From SLDF01 sp964537925 (GTDB lineage: Bacteria; Bacteroidota; Bacteroidia; Chitinophagales; Saprospiraceae), in contig CAZICV010000002.1 of NCBI GenBank assembly GCA_964537925.1, forward strand, positions 124,001-188,000: 64,000 nt of DNA, in the 5' to 3' direction. Position 1 is the first letter of the stretch; every line of letters begins with the position of its first letter. Of the stretch, positions 41,010-49,054 are shown piece after piece. The notes under the pieces are model-generated. The model worked only from the letters and a program-made list of their open reading frames with translations, was not told where the DNA came from and did no database searches. Position numbers and translations under genes: made by a program.

Positions 41010-42206
41010 ATGAGTGAGCTTGCTACGCAGACAGTGACCAGGCTTGCGTCCAGGCAGGACAGGGAACTGGCGGTCATAGCGGAGAAAGTACAGGCCGGGG
41101 AACGGATAACGGAGGAGGAAGGCCTTGCGCTGTACGAACGCGGGGAGCTGGGATTTGTGGGAAGCCTGGCCAATATGATCCGTGAGCGCAAACATGGCAA
41201 CGATACTTTTTTCAACCGCAACTTTCATATCGAGCCGACCAATGTCTGCCTGTATACCTGTACGTTCTGTTCCTATTCGCGTCTCATCAAAAAGCGCGAG
41301 GAGGGATGGGAGTATTCGATCGGGGAGATCATGGATATCGTGCGCAGCTATGACGGGCAGCCGGTCACCGAAGTGCATATCGTAGGCGGGGTATTGCCCC
41401 AGTATGACCTGGTCTTTTATGCAGATCTTTTCAAAAGTATCAAGGCGCACCGTCCCGAACTGCATGTCAAAGCGCTCACTCCCGTAGAGTATCACTACAT
41501 CTTCAAAAAGGCAAAGGTCTCTTACGCCGAGGGAATGCGCATCATGAAAGAAGCAGGACTCGACTCCATGCCCGGTGGAGGCGCAGAGATATTTCACCCG
41601 GAGATCAGGGACCAGATCGCGGGGGGCAAATGTACGGGCCAGCAATGGCTGGATATCCATGAAGAGTGGCACAAGCTGGGCTGCCGTTCCAATGCGACCA
41701 TGCTCTACGGACATATAGAGCAATACCGACATCGGGTCGACCACCTGCAGCGGTTGCGGGAACTGCAGGATCGTACGGGGGGCTTCCAGACCTTCATCCC
41801 GCTCAAGTTCCGCAACAAAGGCAACCAGATGGAACATGTGCCCGAGTCTACCTATGTAGAGGATCTGCGCAACTATGCCATCAGCAGGATATACCTGGAC
41901 AACTTCGACCATATCAAGGCGTACTGGCCGATGATCGGCCGGCAGGTCGCACAGCTGTCCCTTTCTTTCGGGGTAGATGATATAGACGGGACTATTGACG
42001 ATACGACTAAGATCTACTCCATGGCCGGATCAGAAGAGCAGCATCCGGCGATGAGCACTTACGAGCTCGTCACGTTGATCCGCCAGGTGGGCCGCAGACC
42101 CATCGAACGCGATACACTGTATAACGTGCTCAAAGACTTTGCCCACGAGGTGTTCGAGGAGGATACTGCATTCAAGGGCTACCTGGACCTGCCCGTACTT
42201 CAATAA
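41010..42206 (+). CDS. mqnE: Aminofutalosine synthase (radical SAM)
   Basis: 398 residues of the CofH/MqnC/MqnE radical-SAM group. The 4Fe-4S motif CxxxCxxC is in TNVCLYTCTFCSYSR. Other parts: VTEVHIVGGVLPQYDL, KALTPVEYHYIFKKA, and SMPGGGAEIFHPEIRDQI, the last being typical of MqnE rather than MqnC. It joins 3-[(1-carboxyvinyl)oxy]benzoate (the MqnA product) to SAM-derived adenosyl, giving aminofutalosine. A histidine phosphatase gene and mqnA follow at once, which supports the assignment. Confidence 0.92.
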   Translation: MSELATQTVTRLASRQDRELAVIAEKVQAGERITEEEGLALYERGELGFVGSLANMIRERKHGNDTFFNRNFHIEPTNVCLYTCTFCSYSRLIKKREEGWEYSIGEIMDIVRSYDGQPVTEVHIVGGVLPQYDLVFYADLFKSIKAHRPELHVKALTPVEYHYIFKKAKVSYAEGMRIMKEAGLDSMPGGGAEIFHPEIRDQIAGGKCTGQQWLDIHEEWHKLGCRSNATMLYGHIEQYRHRVDHLQRLRELQDRTGGFQTFIPLKFRNKGNQMEHVPESTYVEDLRNYAISRIYLDNFDHIKAYWPMIGRQVAQLSLSFGVDDIDGTIDDTTKIYSMAGSEEQHPAMSTYELVTLIRQVGRRPIERDTLYNVLKDFAHEVFEEDTAFKGYLDLPVLQ

Positions 42207-42212
42207 TCAGGA

Positions 42213-42851
42213 TTGTTTTTGGAAAAGGAAATTTATATCGTCCGGCACGGAGAGACAGCGTTCAACCGGGCCGGTATTGTACAAGGCTCCGGCATAGACA
42301 GCGAGCTCAACGAGACCGGCTTGAGGCAGGCTCAGTTATTTTACGAGTATTACAAGAAAGAGGGCTTTGAGCTGCTCTATGCCTCTGATCTGCGCCGTTC
42401 ACAACAGACGCTGGAGCCTTTCGTTCAGGAGGGCATCCCGCTGCTTGTCACGCCTTCTATCCGGGAGATCTCATGGGGCAGATACGAAGGTCAACCTTAT
42501 ACGCCCGCTATGAAAAAGCGGTACACTGAAATGTTGCGTGCCTGGGCTTCAGGAGATCTTGATCACCGGATGGAAGAGGGGGAAAGCGCGGCAGAGCTGG
42601 CATTGAGGGTGCGGAGTTTCCTGGACGAACTGCTGACCCGTCCCGAACGCCGCATACTTGTATGCTCACATGGGCGAACGATCCGCTGCATGGCCTGCGT
42701 AATGCAGCAGCTGCCTATGGCGTCGATGGAAAAATTTGAGCACAACAATACAGGACTGTTCAGAGCCAGGTACCGAGACGGAGGTTTTCTGCTGCAACTG
42801 ACCAACGATACTACCCACCTGGGCACAACTGCCCGCAAAATCGTGGCCTGA
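42213..42851 (+). CDS. Histidine-phosphatase family protein (phosphoglycerate-mutase-like)
   Basis: 212 residues with the RHG signature at the very start (IYIVRHGETAFNRAG), the second core His in ILVCSHGRTIRC, and EISWGRYEGQ near residue 85 with the acid. No ATG lies before the RHG motif; translation must begin at TTG 42213 or TTG 42219. It lies 6 bases after mqnE and 2 bases before mqnA, so it is in their operon. Members include cobalamin-5-phosphate phosphatase and phosphoglycerate mutase; a link to menaquinone synthesis is only positional. Confidence 0.88.
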   Translation: MFLEKEIYIVRHGETAFNRAGIVQGSGIDSELNETGLRQAQLFYEYYKKEGFELLYASDLRRSQQTLEPFVQEGIPLLVTPSIREISWGRYEGQPYTPAMKKRYTEMLRAWASGDLDHRMEEGESAAELALRVRSFLDELLTRPERRILVCSHGRTIRCMACVMQQLPMASMEKFEHNNTGLFRARYRDGGFLLQLTNDTTHLGTTARKIVA

Positions 42852-42853
42852 CT

Positions 42854-43627
42854 ATGCTGAAGATGACTGCTGTCAGCTACCTGAATACGAAGCCGTTTCT
42901 CTACGGCCTCATGAACAGTCCGCTGATCAGGCATATAGAACTCGAACTGGATATCCCGGCTGTATGTGCTGCCAAGCTTGCGGAGCGGCGTGTAGATATG
43001 GGCCTGGTACCTGTAGCTATCCTGCCACGGATACCGGAGTACCGGGTGATATCGGAATATTGCATCGGTGCAGACGGTCCGGTCGAAACGGTGTGCCTGT
43101 TCAGCGAGCGGCCACTTGAACAGGTGAGCAGGCTTTACCTCGACTATCAGTCGCGGACTTCGGTTGTGCTGACACGGATACTGCTCAGTGAATACTGGCA
43201 GCTCAACCCGGAATTGCTGCCTGCGGAGCCGGGTTATATCGACCGGATAACAGGGGAGACGGCAGGGCTGGTCATAGGCGACCGGGCTTTTGCGTTGCAT
43301 GCCAGGTTTCCTTACGTCTACGATCTCTCCGCCGCCTGGAAGGAGATGACCGGCCTTCCCTTTGTCTTTGCGCTGTGGGCATCAGTCAGGGAGCTGGACC
43401 CGCTGATCGTCAGGATATTCGACGAAGCGCTGAAGGACGGTATAGAACGCGTGGACCAGCTAATCAAGATATTGCCGACGGCGGATGAACAGATCGACCT
43501 CAAAAAGTATTTCACCGAACATATAAGTTATCGCCTGGATGACCGCAAGCAGGAAGCGCTGGCCCTCTTCTTCGAGAAATGGCGCGACCTTGAGGGCATA
43601 CCGTTGCCCCGGCATCTGAGACAATAA
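42854..43627 (+). CDS. mqnA: Chorismate dehydratase
   Basis: 257 residues matching MqnA, a periplasmic-binding-protein-like fold acting in the cytosol. Family features: MTAVSYLNTKPFLYGL at the start, DIPAVCAAKLAERRVDMGLVPVA, with the Ser/Asn region that grips the carboxylates, VLTRILL, GLVIGDRAF and FVFALWAS. It dehydrates chorismate to 3-[(1-carboxyvinyl)oxy]benzoate, the first step of the futalosine pathway. It starts 2 bases after the phosphatase gene. Together with mqnE and mqnP it shows that this organism makes menaquinone by the futalosine route. Confidence 0.94.
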   Translation: MLKMTAVSYLNTKPFLYGLMNSPLIRHIELELDIPAVCAAKLAERRVDMGLVPVAILPRIPEYRVISEYCIGADGPVETVCLFSERPLEQVSRLYLDYQSRTSVVLTRILLSEYWQLNPELLPAEPGYIDRITGETAGLVIGDRAFALHARFPYVYDLSAAWKEMTGLPFVFALWASVRELDPLIVRIFDEALKDGIERVDQLIKILPTADEQIDLKKYFTEHISYRLDDRKQEALALFFEKWRDLEGIPLPRHLRQ

Positions 43628-43651
43628 AAAAACCTTCTGCCTGTGTCCACC

Positions 43652-45136
43652 ATGAAAGACCCCGTAAATACCATACATACGCTCGGCGCTCTGCGTGCTT
43701 CCGGCTATCAGCCCCGAAGTATCAAGGAGGAGCTCCGTTCCAACCTGATACAGCTCCTGCGTGAGGGAAAGTCCGTATTCGACGGTATATATGGCTTTGA
43801 GCATACAGTCATACCGGATATTGAGCGCGCTATCCTCTCACGGCACAATATTCTCCTGCTGGGACTGCGCGGTCAGGCCAAGACACGCCTGGCGCGGCTC
43901 ATGGTACGCCTGCTGGACGAATATGTGCCGGTGATCGGCGGTACAGAACTCAATGAGGACCCCTTTGACCCGATCACTTCATCGGGCCGTCTCATGGTAG
44001 AAGAAATGGGGGACGAGACACCGGTCACCTGGCTGCATCGCGACGAGCGGTACGTGGAGAAGCTTGCCACGCCCGATGTATCCGTAGCCGACCTGATCGG
44101 CGATATAGACCCGATCAAGGCGGCCAACCAACGTCTGAGCTATGCGGATGATCGCGTAATACACTATGGGATCGTACCTAGATCCAACCGTGCGATCTTC
44201 GTGATCAACGAGCTGCCGGATCTGCAGGCGCGTATCCAGGTGTCGCTGTTCAATATCCTGCAGGAAGGGGACGTGCAGATCCGTGGATTCAAACTGCGTC
44301 TGCCGCTGGATATACAGTTTATTTTCACAGCCAACCCGGAGGACTATACCAATCGCGGGAGTATCATCACCCCGCTCAAGGACAGGATCGAAAGCCAGAT
44401 ACTGACCCATTACCCGGAGACTATCGAGATAGCCAAGCAGATCACACAGCAGGAAGCCCGTATACTGCCGGAGCAAAAGCAACGTGTCTATGTACCCGAG
44501 ATGCTGACCGACTTGCTGGAGCGCGTGGTATTTGCTGCCCGGGAAAGCGAGTTCGTCGATGAGAAGAGCGGGGTATCGTCCCGATTGGGCATCTCGGCCT
44601 ATGAAAATCTCATCAGTACGGCTGAGCGTCGTATGCTCAGGAACGGAGAGTCGTCGACAACCGCTCGACTGGCTGATTTCTGGGGGATCATACCGGCTAT
44701 CACGGGTAAGATCGAGCTCGTATACGAAGGTGAGCAGGAAGGACCATACGACGTAGCGCTGCACCTCATTGGCAAGGCCATTAAAGAGGAGTTCACAGAG
44801 CACTACCCGGATCCGGATAAACTCAAGAAATCAGAGCGGAACGACCCTTTTGAGCGGATCCGCAACTGGTTTTCGGCAGGTCATACACTGGATCTTGTGA
44901 ATGACAGCCCGGAACAAACGTATCGCGACGCACTGGGCAAAGTAGACGGATTGCATTCGATGACGGAGCGCCTGAAGCTGCAGCGTCCGGAGGATCAGTA
45001 TGTCTATATGGAACTGCTGTTGCACGGGCTGGCGGAGTACAGCATCCTCAATAAGGAACTATTGGACACCTACCTGAGGTTCAGGGATATACTGGCGGAT
45101 ATGCTGGACAACCTCGACGAAGAGGACGACGACTAA
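43652..45136 (+). CDS. MoxR/ChlI-type AAA+ ATPase
   Basis: The ATG at 43652 gives 494 residues (an in-frame GTG lies three codons upstream). The AAA core has Walker A GLRGQAKT, a Walker B-like IFVINELPDLQ where the usual DE is NE, sensor 1 FIFTANPEDYTNRG and an arginine-rich PLKDRIESQI. The family resembles magnesium-chelatase ChlI and often works with a VWA-domain partner on metal or protein-complex assembly. No VWA gene is next to it. It starts 24 bases after mqnA and ends 11 bases before the Sua5 gene, so all may be one transcript. Confidence 0.85.
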   Translation: MKDPVNTIHTLGALRASGYQPRSIKEELRSNLIQLLREGKSVFDGIYGFEHTVIPDIERAILSRHNILLLGLRGQAKTRLARLMVRLLDEYVPVIGGTELNEDPFDPITSSGRLMVEEMGDETPVTWLHRDERYVEKLATPDVSVADLIGDIDPIKAANQRLSYADDRVIHYGIVPRSNRAIFVINELPDLQARIQVSLFNILQEGDVQIRGFKLRLPLDIQFIFTANPEDYTNRGSIITPLKDRIESQILTHYPETIEIAKQITQQEARILPEQKQRVYVPEMLTDLLERVVFAARESEFVDEKSGVSSRLGISAYENLISTAERRMLRNGESSTTARLADFWGIIPAITGKIELVYEGEQEGPYDVALHLIGKAIKEEFTEHYPDPDKLKKSERNDPFERIRNWFSAGHTLDLVNDSPEQTYRDALGKVDGLHSMTERLKLQRPEDQYVYMELLLHGLAEYSILNKELLDTYLRFRDILADMLDNLDEEDDD

Positions 45137-45147
45137 ACGACGAGCTC

Positions 45148-45759
45148 ATGTACATAGAACTGCAGCCTGCAAACCCGGACGACAGGAAGATCACACAGAT
45201 AGCCGATATCCTGCGCAAGGGCGGTGTCATCATATACCCGACGGATACTGTGTATGGTCTCGGTTGCGATATGATGAACAAAGCCGCCGTGGAGAAGCTC
45301 TGCCGTATCAGGGGACTGGATCCCGGCAAAGCGCTGCTCACATTCATCTGCCGTGACATCGCGCAGGTCTCCCAGTATACGAGACCGCTGGACAATGCGG
45401 TGTTTCGTATGATGAAACGCAACTCACCGGGGCCGTTTACATTTATCCTGGAAGCCAATAACGAGGTGCCCAAGTTGGTGCAGGACCGCAAGCGTACGAT
45501 CGGTGTGCGGATCCCTGACCACCGTATCCCGCAGCGTATAATTGAGGTCATGGACAGGCCGATGTTGTCCATATCGGTGCGTTCGGAGGATGAAATACTG
45601 GAATACTATACGGATGCTTCGGAGATTTTCGATGAGTTCAGCAGCCGCGTGGATGCTGTAGTGGACGGTGGACCGGGTAATATCATCGGATCGACCATAG
45701 TCGACTGTACCGGCCCCGAACCTGTGGTCATCCGCCAGGGCGCTGAAATGTTAAAGTGA
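45148..45759 (+). CDS. L-threonylcarbamoyladenylate synthase (Sua5/YciO/YrdC family)
   Basis: 203 residues; the whole protein is one YrdC-like domain without the extra Sua5 C-terminal domain. Motifs: ILRKGGVIIYPTDTVYGLGC (nucleotide and threonine pocket), FICRDIAQVSQYT, NSPGPFTFIL and RKRTIGVRIPDH. It makes threonylcarbamoyl-AMP for t6A37 of ANN-decoding tRNAs. The sequence is closer to the YciO branch, whose activity in vivo is less certain than TsaC/Sua5. Confidence 0.9.
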   Translation: MYIELQPANPDDRKITQIADILRKGGVIIYPTDTVYGLGCDMMNKAAVEKLCRIRGLDPGKALLTFICRDIAQVSQYTRPLDNAVFRMMKRNSPGPFTFILEANNEVPKLVQDRKRTIGVRIPDHRIPQRIIEVMDRPMLSISVRSEDEILEYYTDASEIFDEFSSRVDAVVDGGPGNIIGSTIVDCTGPEPVVIRQGAEMLK

Positions 45760-45894
45760 ATATCCAACCGGCCAAAAAGCGTATATTTACGCCCCGAACC
45801 CAACGGCGGTATGGCAGTTAAGTTGCCTGACAGCCAATAAGTTTGGCAGGATATCGTTTTTCAGCTTTAAGTTTTTGATCAAGTATTGGCTCCA

Positions 45895-48177
45895 ATGAAG
45901 CAACTTCTACTTCTGCTGGCGATGCTGCCGGTAGCAGTCCTTTCTGCGCAATCCGGTAAAGCCCTCATCAGGGGAAATGTTTATGAAAAAGAAAGTGGCA
46001 GCCCGATCTCTTTTGCCAGTGTATCCATAGTCGGTACGTCCCACGGCGATGAGACGGATGATCAGGGCTTTTTCAGTATAGCCGATCTCTCGCCCGGTAC
46101 TTACCAGGTGGTTGTCTCTTATATCGGATTCAATGAGTTCACCTACGAAGTGACGGTCAGGGCCGGTGGTATCAACTACAAGGCGATTTACTTGGAAGAC
46201 AGCGGCGTACAACTCGAGCAGATCGAGGTGAGCGGCCAGCGGGAGGCGGCCAAGACCGAGGTAAGAATATCCAAGGTGACGGTCACGCCCAAGCAGATCA
46301 AGGCGCTGCCGAGTACCAGCGGTGACGCAGATATAGCGCAATACCTGACAGTGCTGCCGGGTGTCATCACTTCCGGAGACCAGGGTGGGCAGATCTTTAT
46401 TCGTGGAGGTTCACCGATCCAGAACAAGATACTCCTGGACGGTATCACGATCTACAATCCATTCCACTCGATCGGCTTCTTTTCCGTCTTCGAGACGGAG
46501 ACGGTGCGGAGTGCAGATATCTTCACGGGGGGCTTCAATGCAGAATATGCAGGTCGCATATCGGCTGTAGTGGATATCAAGACCAGGGAAGGTAATAAGA
46601 AACGCCTGAGTGGTATTGCTTCAGTCAGCCCTTTCCAGTCCAAACTGCTGATCGAAGGACCTATCGCCCGTCTCAAGGAGGACGGCAACGGAGGGAGTAC
46701 TTCGTTCATCCTGACCGGCAAACATTCTTACCTGGATCGTACTTCACCGGTCCTCTATCCCTATGCTACGGAAAACGGGCAGGGGCTTCCTTTCGGCTTT
46801 ACCGATTTGTATGGCAAACTTTCCTTTGTCTCCGGCAACGGAAGCAAGCTCAATCTTTTTGGCTTCAACTTCAACGACCGGGTGGCGTTTGACAACTCTT
46901 ACAGCCTGAACTGGAACACATTCGGTGCAGGGACAAACTTCCTGCTCATACCTGCTTCCACTAACCTGGTGATCGGCGGCTACATGAGCTATTCCAACTA
47001 CGATATTACCTTCGACGAAGGGGGCAACGCACCGCGCAATTCTTCTATTGACGGGTTCAATGTAGGACTGGATTTCAGTTACTACGGCGCCAATACGGAG
47101 ATCAAGTACGGGGTGGAAGTATCCGGTTTCCAGACGGCGCTCAACTTCCGCACGCCGCTCGGCCTCACCATCGACCAGACCCAGAACAACACGGAGCTGG
47201 GCGGTTTTGTGAAGTTCAAACAGCGCTATGGCAAACTGGTACTCGAGCCAGGCCTCAGGGTACAGTACTATGCCAGCATCAGCGAGGTATCGATCGAACC
47301 GCGCCTGGGCGCCAAAGTCAATGTGACGGATGGTTTTCGCCTGAAATTTGCCGGAGGTATCTATTCGCAGAACCTCATCAGCACGGTAAGCGAGCGGGAT
47401 GTAGTCAATCTCTTTGTAGGGTTCCTCTCCGGTCCGGATGAGCAGCTGTTCAAACCGAACAGTACCGAACTGGCAGATACCAAGCTGCAGAAGGCGATAC
47501 ATGGTATCGCAGGTGTGGAGATCGACCTGACCGAGCGCTGGGAACTGAATGTCGAGCCATATATCAAGCGTTTCTCGCAATTGATCGGTCTCAACCGAAA
47601 CAAACGCGAAGTACGTGATCCGAACTATATATCCGAGACCGGCAATGCGTACGGTATTGACTTCCTGCTCAAGTACAACGACCCCAACCAGGCGGTATGG
47701 GCGACATATTCCCTGGGTTATGTAGACCGGAATGACGGCAGGGTGATATACCCGGCAACGTTTGACCGCAGACATAATATCAACCTGCTGTACACGCGTA
47801 CTTTCGGCAAACAGAAAGCATGGGAGGCAAGTGTGCGCTGGAATTTCGGTACAGGCTTTCCTTTCACGCTTACACAGGGCTTTTACCACGGTATCAACTT
47901 CCTGGATGGCGTAGACCAGGATTATCTCACACAGAACAATGACATATCCATCATCTATTCCGATAAGCGAAACGGGGGCCGCCTCAGCGCTTTCCACAGG
48001 CTGGATGCATCTGTGAAGCACAACTGGAAGATCGGTAAATACACCAGGCTTGAGTCGACCATGAGTGTGACGAATATCTACGACAGGAACAATATCTTCT
48101 ACTTGGAGCGCCTGACGAACAAGCGGATCTATCAGTTGCCGATCCTGCCAAGTATCAGCCTGGCACTGTTCTTCTAG
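45895..48177 (+). CDS. TonB-dependent receptor with carboxypeptidase-regulatory-like domain
   Basis: The ATG at 45895 (MKQLLLLLAMLPVAVLSAQS, a signal peptide) gives 760 residues; the TTG at 45886 would add three. Residues ~20-110 form the beta-sandwich CarboxypepD_reg-like domain (IRGNVYEKESGSPISFASV), then the plug (IKALPSTSGDADIAQYLTVL, FIRGGSPIQNKILLDG) and a long beta-barrel ending in aromatic-rich strands to ISLALFF. No SusD gene follows, so it is not a SusCD pair. Upstream TATATTTA near 45782 may be its -7 box. Ligand unknown. Confidence 0.92.
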   Translation: MKQLLLLLAMLPVAVLSAQSGKALIRGNVYEKESGSPISFASVSIVGTSHGDETDDQGFFSIADLSPGTYQVVVSYIGFNEFTYEVTVRAGGINYKAIYLEDSGVQLEQIEVSGQREAAKTEVRISKVTVTPKQIKALPSTSGDADIAQYLTVLPGVITSGDQGGQIFIRGGSPIQNKILLDGITIYNPFHSIGFFSVFETETVRSADIFTGGFNAEYAGRISAVVDIKTREGNKKRLSGIASVSPFQSKLLIEGPIARLKEDGNGGSTSFILTGKHSYLDRTSPVLYPYATENGQGLPFGFTDLYGKLSFVSGNGSKLNLFGFNFNDRVAFDNSYSLNWNTFGAGTNFLLIPASTNLVIGGYMSYSNYDITFDEGGNAPRNSSIDGFNVGLDFSYYGANTEIKYGVEVSGFQTALNFRTPLGLTIDQTQNNTELGGFVKFKQRYGKLVLEPGLRVQYYASISEVSIEPRLGAKVNVTDGFRLKFAGGIYSQNLISTVSERDVVNLFVGFLSGPDEQLFKPNSTELADTKLQKAIHGIAGVEIDLTERWELNVEPYIKRFSQLIGLNRNKREVRDPNYISETGNAYGIDFLLKYNDPNQAVWATYSLGYVDRNDGRVIYPATFDRRHNINLLYTRTFGKQKAWEASVRWNFGTGFPFTLTQGFYHGINFLDGVDQDYLTQNNDISIIYSDKRNGGRLSAFHRLDASVKHNWKIGKYTRLESTMSVTNIYDRNNIFYLERLTNKRIYQLPILPSISLALFF

Positions 48178-48289
48178 GGCTCCACAGGACCTGATCCGGC
48201 GAACTTGTTATTTCCATATCCACTGATCAGTGCCGGGAAATAGATGTCTTGGGACAGGTGTTTCAGGGCTATATGTGTTTGCGCAACAG

Positions 48290-48720
48290 ACACAGCTTTT
48301 GGCGTGCGACCTTTCTTCCTCCTGCTATCCTGATCCATAGTTTTATCTGCCGATAGCCTGTGCAGGTCAGCCTGGTCGTGGATGATACGCAGAGATCGCC
48401 CGGTTTCGGGCCGATATGGAGGCTTGTTCCGTCTATGCTGAGCCAGCGCCTGAAAACTTCTTTCTACCGTGATCGTATCTTCCTCATACCGGTTGCGTAC
48501 GATAAGCTAGCGATACCGGGCAGCTTCCGGCCGCTGCTCCGGTGCATATGACGAGTTGGTAAGGCTTTCGCCGTAATCCCAGGAGTACCGCTCTCCGCGT
48601 TCCGAACGATTTTCAGACCAGATAGTAGTAAGTCCTTCAGACTCGTTGGCATAATCCGGCGGTGCCTGGGGGAGTGCGTACGTGGTATCCTTATCCTGGC
48701 CTATTGCACAGTGTCCGTAT
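48290..48720 (-). pseudogene. Decayed reading frame with PKD-like segments (secreted protein remnant)
   Basis: No intact gene lies between 48178 and 49054. In the minus strand several frames in turn give protein-like segments: YSWDYGESLTNSSYAPEQ (PKD-like), a stop at 48507-48509, then LIVRNRYEEDTITVERSF in a continuing frame, then after a frame change RRWLSIDGTSLHIGPKPGD and LCVSSTTRLTCTG. Read as one protein with frameshifts this resembles the PKD-type repeats of T9SS-secreted proteins. The rest of the 877-base gap has only a small terminator-like hairpin (48763-48784). Confidence 0.4.
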
Positions 48721-48762
48721 AGAGGTTACTGTCTCCGGGGAGGTCGGCACTTGTCTGCCGGG

Positions 48763-48784
48763 AACCGGTCTGACCGGTTTTTCT
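48763..48784 (+). terminator. Small hairpin with T-run in the 48.2-49.05 kb gap
   Basis: AACCGGT / ACCGGTT with a 3-base loop, then five T (48778-48782). It is 586 bases after the TonB receptor stop, rather far to be its terminator. Confidence 0.45.
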
Positions 48785-49054
48785 CCATACAGATAGTCAG
48801 TTAGTCAGTAGCTCCCGGTGATACCGGTCGGCACAAAATGATAGAAGAGGCCAGAGAGCCAGCCACTGAGTGCAGCTGTACGGTAGCCAGAGAGTCGAAT
48901 ACCAACACATGGGCTGAGAAAGAAAGAAACAGGCAACAGTGAAGAGCACAGAGACACACTGCACAAGGAAAGGAGCCATTCTCGTGAAGATAAGTAGACG
49001 AACCTGGTACTGCCAGGTCCGAGCCTTCTCTATCAGACTCGCTTCTGTCCGGGA

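Noticed and set aside
46744..48021. 425-residue minus-strand frame inside the second TonB receptor
   Set aside because: Antisense to a barrel with intact plug and signal peptide; no recognisable motif.
45895..48177. A SusC/SusD polysaccharide-utilisation locus
   Set aside because: The receptor lacks a following SusD gene and no glycoside hydrolase is nearby.
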